Shown here: piece after piece, positions 15,735 to 23,167 of the stretch
Position numbering within the stretch: the stretch's first letter is position 1
Layout: each line of letters starts with the position of its first letter
Notes under the pieces: generated by a model
Seen by the model: the letters and a program-made list of their open reading frames with translations, nothing else
Told to the model about the DNA's origin: nothing
The model's database searches: none
Program-made: the position numbers and the translations under genes
Assembly: GCA_023140175.1 (NCBI GenBank)
Contig: JAGLMD010000057.1
Span: 1-51,144, forward strand
Origin: Nanobdellota archaeon
GTDB taxonomy: Archaea > Nanobdellota > Nanobdellia > Woesearchaeales > WJIZ01
DNA length: 51,144 nt
Reading direction: 5' to 3'

Positions 15735-16160
15735 TTAATCCTCTTTTTTATCTTCTTCTGCTTCTTCTCCAAAATCCTCAGTATCTTTAGACTCTTCTTC
15801 TGCAGGTTCAGCATCAGAACTTTCTTCTTTCGGCTCTTCTTTAGAAACATCAGAACTTTCTTCTTTCGGCTCTTCTCCAAAGTCTTCGGTATTCTGGGGC
15901 TCTTCTTCCTTTTCTTCACCCACAATTCCTTCAGCCTTGCCCACAACTTCAGCAAAACCGACATTTCTCAAAACCTTTGTTATCTTTATTCTGACTTCAT
16001 CCCCTTCTTTTGCACCGGGTACAAAAAGAACAAATCCTTTTTCCTTTGCTATACCGTCGCCTTTTTCTCCTACTGCATCTATTTTTACATCTATCTCTTG
16101 GCCAACATTAACAGGAGCAAAACCCCTCTGGCCTCCAAATCCACTTCTATCTTGGTACAT
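15735..16160 (-). CDS. TRAM-domain protein with acidic repeat tail
   Basis: A 141-aa protein starting at ATG 16160 after GGAGG; an earlier in-frame ATG would add 17 unlikely residues. After a glycine-rich lead (DRSGFGGQRGF), residues 15-80 form a TRAM domain: VNVGQEIDVKIDAVGEKGDGIAKEKGFVLFVPGA, followed by EVRIKITKVLRNVGFAEVVG, an RNA-binding beta barrel. Small TRAM proteins are common in archaea and act as RNA chaperones. Residues 85-141 are almost only Glu, Ser, Lys, Asp and Pro with internal repeats (KEESSD, TEDFGEE). The tail is unlike the short archaeal TRAM proteins and may reduce RNA affinity or bind basic partners. Confidence 0.82.
   Translation of the reverse strand: MYQDRSGFGGQRGFAPVNVGQEIDVKIDAVGEKGDGIAKEKGFVLFVPGAKEGDEVRIKITKVLRNVGFAEVVGKAEGIVGEEKEEEPQNTEDFGEEPKEESSDVSKEEPKEESSDAEPAEEESKDTEDFGEEAEEDKKED
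15813..15876. repeat. 28-bp direct repeat inside the TRAM gene tail
   Basis: An identical 28-base unit occurs at 15813-15840 and 15849-15876, period 36 bases or 12 codons. It encodes the repeated KEEPKEESSD-type acidic segment, so the tail has grown by in-frame duplication. Confidence 0.8.
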
Positions 16161-16327
16161 ACTTACTTCCTCCAATATATCTACTAAGTGCCAAAGCACT
16201 AATAATTGCACAAACTATGTACAATAAAGAGGGAGTTAACAAAGTAGTATATAAATCTGACGCATATTTTGTTTCAATCTAAATATTTTTAAATAGCCCC
16301 CTATATCTAAATCAGGAGGTAATCAAA
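16161..16327. promoter_or_regulatory. Divergent promoter region between TRAM and LeuB-like genes
   Basis: On minus, a TATA-like TTTATATAC (16248-16256) and GGAGG serve the TRAM gene. On plus, TTTTTAAATAG (16286-16295) is about 26 bases before the LeuB-like gene's AGGAGGT ribosome binding site (16314-16320). Both are inferred from motif and position. Confidence 0.5.
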
Positions 16328-17464
16328 ATGGTTAATTACAGAATAGCAAAAATACCAGGTGATGGGATAGGCCCAGAAATAATAATAGAAGGTGTTAAAG
16401 TACTCGAAAAAGCATCTGAATTAAATAATTTTGAAATTGACTGGATCAAATATGATAATGGGGCAGAGAAATATCTTAAAACAGGAGAATTAATAACAGA
16501 AGATACTCTGAAGGAGATAAAAACTACCTGCAAATCAATTTACCTGGGCGCCTTAGGCGATCCCAGATGCAGGCCGGGAATCCTTGAAAAGGGAATTCTT
16601 CTTAAAACAAGATTTTACTTTGATCAATATGTAAATTTAAGGCCGATAAAACTGCTTGAGGGCGTATGGTGTCCTCTCAAAGACAAAACACCCAAAGATA
16701 TAGACTTCACAGTAGTCAGGGAAAACACAGAGGATTTTTACGTGGGAATAGGTAATAGGGCTAAAAAAGGAAGCTCAAAACAGGAACTTGAGGTGGTAAG
16801 GTCAATCTACCATGCAAAATTTAGTTTAGATATAGAAACTGATGATGATGAAATTGCATACCAAATCGGAGTTATGAGCAAAAAAGGTGCCCGGAGAGTA
16901 ATAAAATACGGCTTTGAATTAGCAAAAAAGGAAAATGTTGGCACAGCATACTTTGTAGATAAGGCAAATGTCCTTTCAGATATATATGGTTTCTGGCGTG
17001 AGAATATTGAAGATATTTCAAAATCTTACCCAAATATTAAGCCGGAATATATGTTTGTTGATGCCATAACAATGTGGTTTGTAAAAAATCCTGAGTGGTT
17101 CAAGGTGGTTACAACACCTAATATGTTTGGTGATATTATAACTGACCTGGGTGCAATGATTCAGGGAGGTCTTGGCTTAGCTCCAGGCGGAAATATCAAT
17201 CCGGGCGGCATTTCAATGTTTGAGCCAATTCACGGGTCAGCTCCGAAATATAAGGGCATGAATGTTGCGAATCCGTTAGCCACAATATGGGCAGGAGCAA
17301 TGATGCTTGATGAAATAGGCCAGCAAAAGGCTGCTGAGCAGATTATAAATGCTATTCAGGAGATATTAAAAGAAGGAAAAGTAAAGACAAAAGACTTGGG
17401 CGGCACTAATTCAACATCCGAGGTAGGGGATGCTGTTGTCAAGAAGATTGAAGATATGCAGTAA
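16328..17464 (+). CDS. Isopropylmalate/isocitrate dehydrogenase family protein (LeuB-like)
   Basis: A 378-aa beta-decarboxylating dehydrogenase. [10 protein letters not shown] (9-18), [63 protein letters not shown] and [11 protein letters not shown] are the family motifs. FDQYVNLRP and the lack of the isocitrate-binding serine motif favour 3-isopropylmalate over isocitrate, as does the neighbouring ilvC, 34 bases downstream. The GDPR variant is also seen in tartrate/malate dehydrogenases of this family, so the substrate is not settled. In leucine synthesis the enzyme converts 3-isopropylmalate to 2-oxoisocaproate. leuA and leuCD are not in the window. Confidence 0.75.
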   Translation: MVNYRIAKIPGDGIGPEIIIEGVKVLEKASELNNFEIDWIKYDNGAEKYLKTGELITEDTLKEIKTTCKSIYLGALGDPRCRPGILEKGILLKTRFYFDQYVNLRPIKLLEGVWCPLKDKTPKDIDFTVVRENTEDFYVGIGNRAKKGSSKQELEVVRSIYHAKFSLDIETDDDEIAYQIGVMSKKGARRVIKYGFELAKKENVGTAYFVDKANVLSDIYGFWRENIEDISKSYPNIKPEYMFVDAITMWFVKNPEWFKVVTTPNMFGDIITDLGAMIQGGLGLAPGGNINPGGISMFEPIHGSAPKYKGMNVANPLATIWAGAMMLDEIGQQKAAEQIINAIQEILKEGKVKTKDLGGTNSTSEVGDAVVKKIEDMQ

Positions 17465-17498
17465 TTTTATAAAATATAATAATATAAAAGGTGAGAAT

Positions 17499-18500
17499 AT
17501 GGTAAATATATTACATGATAAGGATGCAGATTTATCTGCGTTAGATAGCAAGACTATTGCAGTTATTGGCTATGGCAGCCAAGGCAGTGCACAAGCACAG
17601 ATGATGAAAGATTCGGGTATTAGTGTTATTATTGGCGAAACAGAAGTCCTTGGAGATAAGCCAAATCCAAGCTGGAATAAAGCAAAAGAAGATGGATTTG
17701 AAGTTATGGCCATAAGCGATGCAGCAGAAAAAGCAGACGTTATTCACATGCTGCTTCCAGATGAATTTCACAGGCCAGTATATAAAGAGCAGGTTGAAAA
17801 ACATATGAAAGCCGGCAAAACCTTAAGTTGCTCTCATGGTTTCAATATTGTATATAAACAGATAGTTCCACCTGAAGAAGTAGATGTTATTATGGTTGCT
17901 CCAAAAGCTCCAGCTACAGAAGAGCTTAAAGCATACAAAGCAGGTTTTGGTGTTCCTGGTTTAATAGCAATAAAAAAAGATGCTTCCGGGAAAGCAAGAG
18001 ATATTGCTCTGGCAATGGCAAAAGCTATGCGTTTCACAAGAGCAGGTGTCTTGGAATGTACTTTCGAGCAGGAGACATACGAAGATCTATTTGGAGAACA
18101 GAATGTTCTTTGCGGCGGAACAGTAGACCTGGTAAAATATGGCTTTGAGGTATTGACAGAAGCAGGCTATCCTCCTGAAATGGCTTATTTTGAATGCCTT
18201 CACGAATTGAAGCTTATTGTAGACCTTATTTACGAAGGCGGCATTCAGAAGATGAATGCAGTTATCTCAAACACAGCAGAATTCGGTGAATATTACAACG
18301 GCCCCAGGATTATAGGGCCGGAAGTAAAGGAAAAGATGAAAGAATCCTTAAAAAGGATTGAAGACGGTTCTTTTGCTAAAGATTGGCTGGAAGAGAGCAG
18401 AAACGGCGCACCAAATCTCCTTGCAAAGAGAAAAGCATTGGGGGATCACCCAATAGAGATTGTCGGAAGAAAGATTAGGGCGTTGTTTGAGAAAAAATAA
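17499..18500 (+). CDS. ilvC: Ketol-acid reductoisomerase
   Basis: A 333-aa class I enzyme. The nucleotide site is IAVIGYGSQGSAQAQ; MVAPKAPATEELKAYKAGFGVP, FEQETYEDLFGEQNVLCGG, and the C-terminal knotted domain with YFECLHELKLIVDLIYEGG carry the metal-binding acidic residues. It isomerises and reduces 2-acetolactate to 2,3-dihydroxyisovalerate. ATG 17499 with a GGTG site is chosen; earlier in-frame codons would place the start inside the preceding gene and add 23 residues absent from the family. Acetolactate synthase is not in the window. The product feeds IlvD encoded at 23168. Confidence 0.94.
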   Translation: MVNILHDKDADLSALDSKTIAVIGYGSQGSAQAQMMKDSGISVIIGETEVLGDKPNPSWNKAKEDGFEVMAISDAAEKADVIHMLLPDEFHRPVYKEQVEKHMKAGKTLSCSHGFNIVYKQIVPPEEVDVIMVAPKAPATEELKAYKAGFGVPGLIAIKKDASGKARDIALAMAKAMRFTRAGVLECTFEQETYEDLFGEQNVLCGGTVDLVKYGFEVLTEAGYPPEMAYFECLHELKLIVDLIYEGGIQKMNAVISNTAEFGEYYNGPRIIGPEVKEKMKESLKRIEDGSFAKDWLEESRNGAPNLLAKRKALGDHPIEIVGRKIRALFEKK

Positions 18501-18547
18501 GAAGGCGCAATTCTTCTTTAATTTCTTACTTCTTTCTATTCTAAAAT

Positions 18548-18572
18548 AATTAAATTTAAATAAAATTTAATT
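18548..18572 (+). promoter_or_regulatory. Inverted repeat overlapping the promoter of the FAH-family gene
   Basis: AATTAAATTT (18548-18557) and AAATTTAATT (18563-18572) are perfect inverted 10-mers around the TATA-like TTTAAATA, centred about 26 bases before ATG 18586. The transcript would be leaderless, and the repeat could be an operator. AT-richness makes chance symmetry possible. Confidence 0.4.
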
Positions 18573-18585
18573 CTTAGCTTTAATC

Positions 18586-19218
18586 ATGCCAATCCCATCT
18601 TTCCTCAAAATCCCACCGACAAAAATAATAGCCATAGGCTTAAACTATAAAACCCACGCCAAAGAACTTAACATGCCTATTCCTAAATCTCCTATTCTTT
18701 TCATGAAGCCAGTCTCATCAATTATAGGCCCAGAAGAAGACATAATCCTTCCAGAAATGTCAAAAAGAGTTGATTATGAAGCAGAACTTGCCTTCATAAT
18801 AAAGAAAAAGGCAAAAAATATAGAAGAAGAAAATGCTTTAGAGTATATTGAAGGATTCACATGCTTAAATGATGTTACAGCAAGAGATTTGCAGAATCTG
18901 GATGGTCAATGGACAAGAGCAAAATCCTTTGATACTTTCTGTCCAATAGGCCCAAAATTAGTAGACACAGATAAACTAGATCCGAACAATCTGAAAATTC
19001 AGCTTTACCTTAATGGAGAATTAAAACAGGATTCATCAACAAAAGAATTTATTTTCAAAATAGAAGAAATACTTTCATTTATCTCAAAGATAATGACCTT
19101 AAACCCAGGAGACATAATAACAACAGGCACTCCTTCAGGTATTGGTCCTATGCATTCAGGTGATACAGTAGAAGTGAGGATAGAAAAGATAGGCGAACTA
19201 AAGAATTATGTAAAATAA
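18586..19218 (+). CDS. Fumarylacetoacetate hydrolase (FAH) family protein
   Basis: A 210-aa enzyme of the FAH/FAHD1 fold. IIAIGLNYKTHAKEL near the N terminus, PILFMKP, the metal-binding DYEAELAFI, FTCLNDVTARDLQ, RAKSFDTFCPIGP and GDIITTGTPSGIGP are the conserved blocks. Small members act as acylpyruvate hydrolases or oxaloacetate decarboxylases with Mg2+. Its exact substrate here is unknown. It stands downstream of ilvC with its own promoter, so functional linkage is weak. Confidence 0.88.
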   Translation: MPIPSFLKIPPTKIIAIGLNYKTHAKELNMPIPKSPILFMKPVSSIIGPEEDIILPEMSKRVDYEAELAFIIKKKAKNIEEENALEYIEGFTCLNDVTARDLQNLDGQWTRAKSFDTFCPIGPKLVDTDKLDPNNLKIQLYLNGELKQDSSTKEFIFKIEEILSFISKIMTLNPGDIITTGTPSGIGPMHSGDTVEVRIEKIGELKNYVK

Positions 19219-19281
19219 GCTATTATTATATAATAAGAAACTATAAAAATCAACTAACACTCCTCTCTTTCTGGTATTACT

Positions 19282-20475
19282 ATGTATAAGTTTATACAAG
19301 CATTTGATTATCAAAAAACAATTGGAATAAATGGAAGAAAAAGGATAGTAAGCCCGCTTACTGAACTTACTCCTCAAGCCGAGCCAGCATTGCTTCGTGA
19401 GTGTACTTCATATCTAGCTAAATATATAAAACCCAGCCATAAGATATTAACAGAAGAACATGGAGCAGGCCATATTGCAGGTGCACTTTCTTATTTAAAT
19501 GGGAATGACCTTGCCATTGCAAGGTGGACTCCCGATGGATTGGCAAAAAGCTTAGAGCAATATTTCAGCAAAGGTGCTATGTATAGGGGGGGTAATCTGA
19601 TCCTTCATGGTGTCCAGCCAGGAGATACTGTAGACATAATTGATGATGTAATGGACAAAGGAGAGACTTTAGAAACACTTATTAGCCTTGTCGAATCTCA
19701 CGGCGCAATTATCTCTGATATATATGTCATTGTAGAAAAGACATACAATGGAAGAAGCATAGGCAGAGAGAATTTGAAATCTAGAGGGCACAAAATAAAC
19801 TCTTTATTAGAAGTTGAAGTATCAGGAGAAATAAGTCATGTAACACAAGCCAATCTCCCTAGGACAATTCGTTATTTAGATAATCCTCAAATTGAATGGT
19901 CTGATAACCTTTTAGCTCGTTCTTACGAAAATCAGGAATTAATCGAACTTGAAAACCACATGCGCTTTATGCTGGTTCCACTTAGTGAACACTACCCTTT
20001 GACTTCAGCCCCCTTATTAAGGGAAACAGTTGACAAACTGTCTAGCTTAATGCCTGAAAATGTCGATAAGATAGTTGCAGAATTTGATAGGTGTGCACAT
20101 ATTCTAGGAGCTATTTCACTGCATACAAAATTACCAATAGGTGGGGCCAAATGGTTTCCAGGACCAATCAACTTAGGCAGTGATTTTAAAATGGAATATT
20201 ACGAAGGGAGATTATTTCCTTATGGGATTAACTCTGGAGATAAATGCTATCTCATAGATGATACAGTAAGCAGTGGTGGAACAATGGTGGGCTTTATCAA
20301 TCTTATAACTAAGATGGGTGCAAAAATTGTTGGTGCCGCAGCCGCAGTTGAAAAAGAAGAGTATAAAGGAATTCAGAGAATAAAGAAAGAAACTGGAATT
20401 GAAGTTGACAGGATTCTGGGAATTTCTATTGCCGGGCAAAAAACAAAAGTTATCTCAGATAGGTTCCGTGAATAA
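19282..20475 (+). CDS. Tandem phosphoribosyltransferase (two PRTase domains)
   Basis: A 397-aa protein built of two type I PRTase domains. Each ends with a PRPP-binding loop: VDIIDDVMDKGETLETL in the first half (about residue 115) and CYLIDDTVSSGGTMVG in the second (about 325). Each loop is preceded by a matching block, EEHGAGHIAGALSYL and EFDRCAHILGAISLH, and followed by a GA-I strand. PRTases of this type transfer ribose phosphate to purines or orotate, or act as regulators. The first loop has DKGET rather than the SSGGT-like loop of the second, so one domain may be regulatory or have another substrate. No pyrimidine or purine genes are adjacent. The domain duplication is evident; the function is not. 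Confidence 0.78.
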   Translation: MYKFIQAFDYQKTIGINGRKRIVSPLTELTPQAEPALLRECTSYLAKYIKPSHKILTEEHGAGHIAGALSYLNGNDLAIARWTPDGLAKSLEQYFSKGAMYRGGNLILHGVQPGDTVDIIDDVMDKGETLETLISLVESHGAIISDIYVIVEKTYNGRSIGRENLKSRGHKINSLLEVEVSGEISHVTQANLPRTIRYLDNPQIEWSDNLLARSYENQELIELENHMRFMLVPLSEHYPLTSAPLLRETVDKLSSLMPENVDKIVAEFDRCAHILGAISLHTKLPIGGAKWFPGPINLGSDFKMEYYEGRLFPYGINSGDKCYLIDDTVSSGGTMVGFINLITKMGAKIVGAAAAVEKEEYKGIQRIKKETGIEVDRILGISIAGQKTKVISDRFRE

Positions 20476-20477
20476 AT

Positions 20478-21251
20478 TCACTTCACTCTTATCAACTCAG
20501 TCGGTTTTTCTCTATATGTCAGCATTGTCTTTAAATTTTGAAGATCCTTTCTTTCACGCAGCATAGAATTAAAAGTATTTAATGCAACATCAGGGGTATT
20601 ATTATTCAAACTCAGGTGAGAGAGCAAAACATATTGTAATTTTCTTTTTCCATGCTCCAGCACAAGCAGGCCCGCATCATAGTTGGACAAATGGCCTTTA
20701 TCACCCCCAATCCTCTTCTTCAGATAGTGAGGATAAGATCCATTTTTCAGCATATTAGTATCATGATTGGATTCAAGGATAACTAAATCAGATTCTGCCA
20801 CACTTTTGATGACATTATCACAGCTATATCCTATGTCTGTTATTATGCTTACTTTTTTGCCCTTGTTCTTTATCAAATAACTTACCGGGTCAGCCGCTTC
20901 ATGGCTTTTGGAAAATGGAAGTATCTTCAATCCATTTAAATTAATTTCTTCATCACTTTTTATCAGGTTCACATTACTCTTATCAAGATAACAATTCCTC
21001 AAAGTTCCTTTATTGATATAAACAGGAATATTATACTTTCTCGTCAACACATCTATCCCTCTTGTATGGTCTCCATGCTCATGCGTTACAAAAATTCCCT
21101 TTATATCTCTAATATCCTTGCCTATCTGTTCTAATCTTTGAGAAATCTGCTTGCAGCTTATCCCAGCATCGATCAATATATCTCCTTTATCACTTCCAAT
21201 ATAAAAGCAATTTCCAGAGCTTCCGGATGCAAGAACACTTACTTCGAACAT
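20478..21251 (-). CDS. MBL-fold metallo-hydrolase (YycJ/WalJ-like)
   Basis: A 257-aa metallo-beta-lactamase fold protein. It begins VSVLASGSSGNCFYIGS, has the metal motif THEHGDHTRG, a later FSKSHEAADP histidine, and ITDIGYS with the bridging Asp; LESNHD follows. This matches the YycJ/WalJ-type hydrolases, some of which are DNA exonucleases. ATG 21251 is chosen because homologues begin here; a longer frame would add 51 residues without family similarity. It is convergent with the tandem PRTase gene, separated by only two bases. Confidence 0.85.
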   Translation of the reverse strand: MFEVSVLASGSSGNCFYIGSDKGDILIDAGISCKQISQRLEQIGKDIRDIKGIFVTHEHGDHTRGIDVLTRKYNIPVYINKGTLRNCYLDKSNVNLIKSDEEINLNGLKILPFSKSHEAADPVSYLIKNKGKKVSIITDIGYSCDNVIKSVAESDLVILESNHDTNMLKNGSYPHYLKKRIGGDKGHLSNYDAGLLVLEHGKRKLQYVLLSHLSLNNNTPDVALNTFNSMLRERKDLQNLKTMLTYREKPTELIRVK

Positions 21252-21443
21252 ATGTTTAATTCGGATACAATTTATTATTAAACTTAATGGTTTTTGTAAC
21301 TTCAAAAGCAATTTGCTCAAAAATTTGAATATAACGCTGAGAAGATGATTGAGTATTATTTTCCCCCTATCCGTTAGAGATATTGATTTGATTCCACTAT
21401 ACAACTACTTTGCGCCTGTTATGTTCTCCGAACGAAGTGGGGA

Positions 21444-21486
21444 TTGATTTTTAGTGCAACACTCGGGCGAAGCCCGAAAAAATCAA
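21444..21486. ncRNA. Composite hairpin in an intergenic region
   Basis: An outer stem TTGATTTTT/AAAAATCAA (21444-21452 and 21478-21486) and an inner stem TCGGGC/GCCCGA (21463-21468 and 21472-21477) with a GAA loop stack with one 10-base 5' bulge. It is more GC-rich than its surroundings. It could be a 3' regulatory element, terminator or small RNA. The rest of 21252-21580 holds no gene I can support. Confidence 0.35.
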
Positions 21487-21580
21487 AGTCGTCGTGTCTA
21501 TAGTTTTTTTTGGGGTTGTCGTCTCCTTTTTCCCACTAAAAAAAGAAGAGAATTAAATAATATTTTTTAGGTGGGAATCT

Positions 21581-22858
21581 TTATTGTTGAGTCGGATCAC
21601 TCATTCTTCCTAAAAATAATATGTTTCCAGTTTCTTTTTCCTGAATGATAAATACAAATGGATGATCTGCCATGAACATGTTTGAGAATCCAGCTGATTT
21701 TTCTGCCATTATTACTGCAGTTGCAGCAGCAGCTTCTGTTCCTTCTTCATTAACTTCAACAAAAGCCTGATGGATTACTTGACTAATATAAAGTCTATCT
21801 GTTCCATCCATACCCGAGAAATCTGCAGCCATTGAAAAAGCAGTTGGCATACCCATCTGCTTTAAATCTTCTTTCATAAAGTATTTTGTTTCAAATTTGA
21901 ATTTAGGCATATGTACATCAATCTTTCTTTCTTGAAGTGAATTTCGCCATTCATTAAGTTTTTCAGGAGTAAGTGATTGTTCAAATTCGTCTAAGGTGCC
22001 TTCTCTTGGTAAAAGCACAAGCATAGATAATTCTTCACCTTTGTAAGGCATTTCAAGAATCTGAAGATTTTCTGTTTCTGCATAATTGAATTTTGCTTTT
22101 TCTCCTGTAAGGGTCATCATTTGTGCTTTTACATTTTTAGTAGGAATAACTTTAAAATCAGCTTCTCTAGTTTTCTTTTTGTCAAATTGTAATACCCAAT
22201 CTCCTTTGAAATATATAGCATTTGTTAAAACTAATCTTGTATCCGGCTTTATAACAGGAGGACTTTTTGGTAAAAGCTCTTTAATTTTATTATTGGTTTG
22301 TTCTTCAATAAATGCATTGATGGTTTGCCTTGATTTTTCTGTTTCTTTTTTAAAATCAAGATTTGCTACTTGTCCACCATAATATTGCCCAACTCTAGAG
22401 AAATATTCTTCAAGAAATTGGTAATCATATTGAGCCCATAAAGCATTGCCTGTCATCAATTTATAGGGCTTATCTTTTTTATTTATATTATTATAAATTG
22501 CTGCAGAATTTGGTCTTAATATGCCAAATTCAGGAAAATGAAAAACTGATTGCATTTCTTCAGCTGTTTGTCCTCTGGCTCCCTCATAAGTCATTGCTAA
22601 TGCTGTTGAAATACTATAGGGAGAAAAGAAAATATTTGAATCCTTATATTTAGGATCATCTTTATATTTTGAATATATATCAAAAGCAAATTGATTATTT
22701 GCACTTACAACTTGTTGAATCCCTTGTTGTGTTGAACCAGTATCATCTGTTTGTGGTGGTTGGTCTGGTTGATAGGGAAAAAGAAACAATATTGCTGTAG
22801 CAGTTACAATAGCTGCCATAAGAAGTGCTATTCCGATTGTTAAAAACTTTTTGTTCAT
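21581..22858 (-). CDS. Serpin, membrane-anchored or secreted
   Basis: A 425-aa serine protease inhibitor of the serpin fold. After a short basic start, residues 5-28 are hydrophobic (signal anchor), followed by a Gln/Pro/Thr linker and the serpin core: NIFFSPYSISTALAMTYEGARGQTAEEM, LTNAIYFKGDW, MTLTGEKAKFNYAE, and PFVFIIQEKETGNILFLGRM. The reactive-loop hinge EEGTEAAAATAV is of the inhibitory type. Counting from the hinge as in antitrypsin puts P1-P1' at Lys-Ser, which predicts a trypsin-like target, but the loop is about two residues longer so this is approximate. It acts outside the cell. Archaeal serpins are uncommon. It has no functional neighbour. Confidence 0.93.
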   Translation of the reverse strand: MNKKFLTIGIALLMAAIVTATAILFLFPYQPDQPPQTDDTGSTQQGIQQVVSANNQFAFDIYSKYKDDPKYKDSNIFFSPYSISTALAMTYEGARGQTAEEMQSVFHFPEFGILRPNSAAIYNNINKKDKPYKLMTGNALWAQYDYQFLEEYFSRVGQYYGGQVANLDFKKETEKSRQTINAFIEEQTNNKIKELLPKSPPVIKPDTRLVLTNAIYFKGDWVLQFDKKKTREADFKVIPTKNVKAQMMTLTGEKAKFNYAETENLQILEMPYKGEELSMLVLLPREGTLDEFEQSLTPEKLNEWRNSLQERKIDVHMPKFKFETKYFMKEDLKQMGMPTAFSMAADFSGMDGTDRLYISQVIHQAFVEVNEEGTEAAAATAVIMAEKSAGFSNMFMADHPFVFIIQEKETGNILFLGRMSDPTQQ

Positions 22859-23167
22859 ATAATAAAATAATAATTTAGCTAATATATAAATGTTTTTTTA
22901 GCTTCAAGTTGATTTGAAGTAAGTATTAATGTCAGGTGGGGAAAATATTATTTCTATTAATCTCAAAAATGAAGTTTTTGACTAAATATCCCGAAGGGAT
23001 GGCGACAACAACCCCCTTTAATAAATATACACAACGATTGAATATAATATTCGCTTAATCTTTACTTTTAAGTGCAATATCTTTGGGTTTATTGCAGATT
23101 ATCTTCATATACCTAAAATTCAATAATAATTTAAAGGAACATAAAATTCCCATACTGGGTGATTGTT
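22859..23167. other. Intergenic region between serpin and ilvD
   Basis: About 300 bases without a gene. It contains a small hairpin ATCCC-GAA-GGGAT (22988-23000), then GGCGACAACAACCCC (23001-23015), which is nearly the inverse of GGGGTTGTCGTCTCC at 21512-21526 on the other side of the serpin. An ATTTAAAG near 23128-23136 may be the ilvD TATA element. GGTG at 23158-23161 is the ilvD ribosome binding site. Confidence 0.5.

Noticed and set aside
15695-15964. An 89-codon minus-strand frame rich in Lys, Ser and Leu
   Set aside because: It is a shifted reading of the repetitive acidic tail of the TRAM gene and of sequence after it; low-complexity repeats give long open frames by chance.
16328-17464. 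Isocitrate dehydrogenase of the citric acid cycle
   Set aside because: The motif FDQYVNLRP and the place before ilvC favour isopropylmalate dehydrogenase; no other citric acid cycle gene is nearby. The substrate still needs testing.
17430-17498. N-terminal extension of IlvC by 23 codons
   Set aside because: The extra residues overlap the preceding gene, have no family similarity, and a good start with GGTG lies at 17499.
21252-21404. N-terminal extension of the MBL hydrolase by 51 residues
   Set aside because: The fold begins right after ATG 21251 (VSVLASGSSGN); the extension is AT-rich with no family match.
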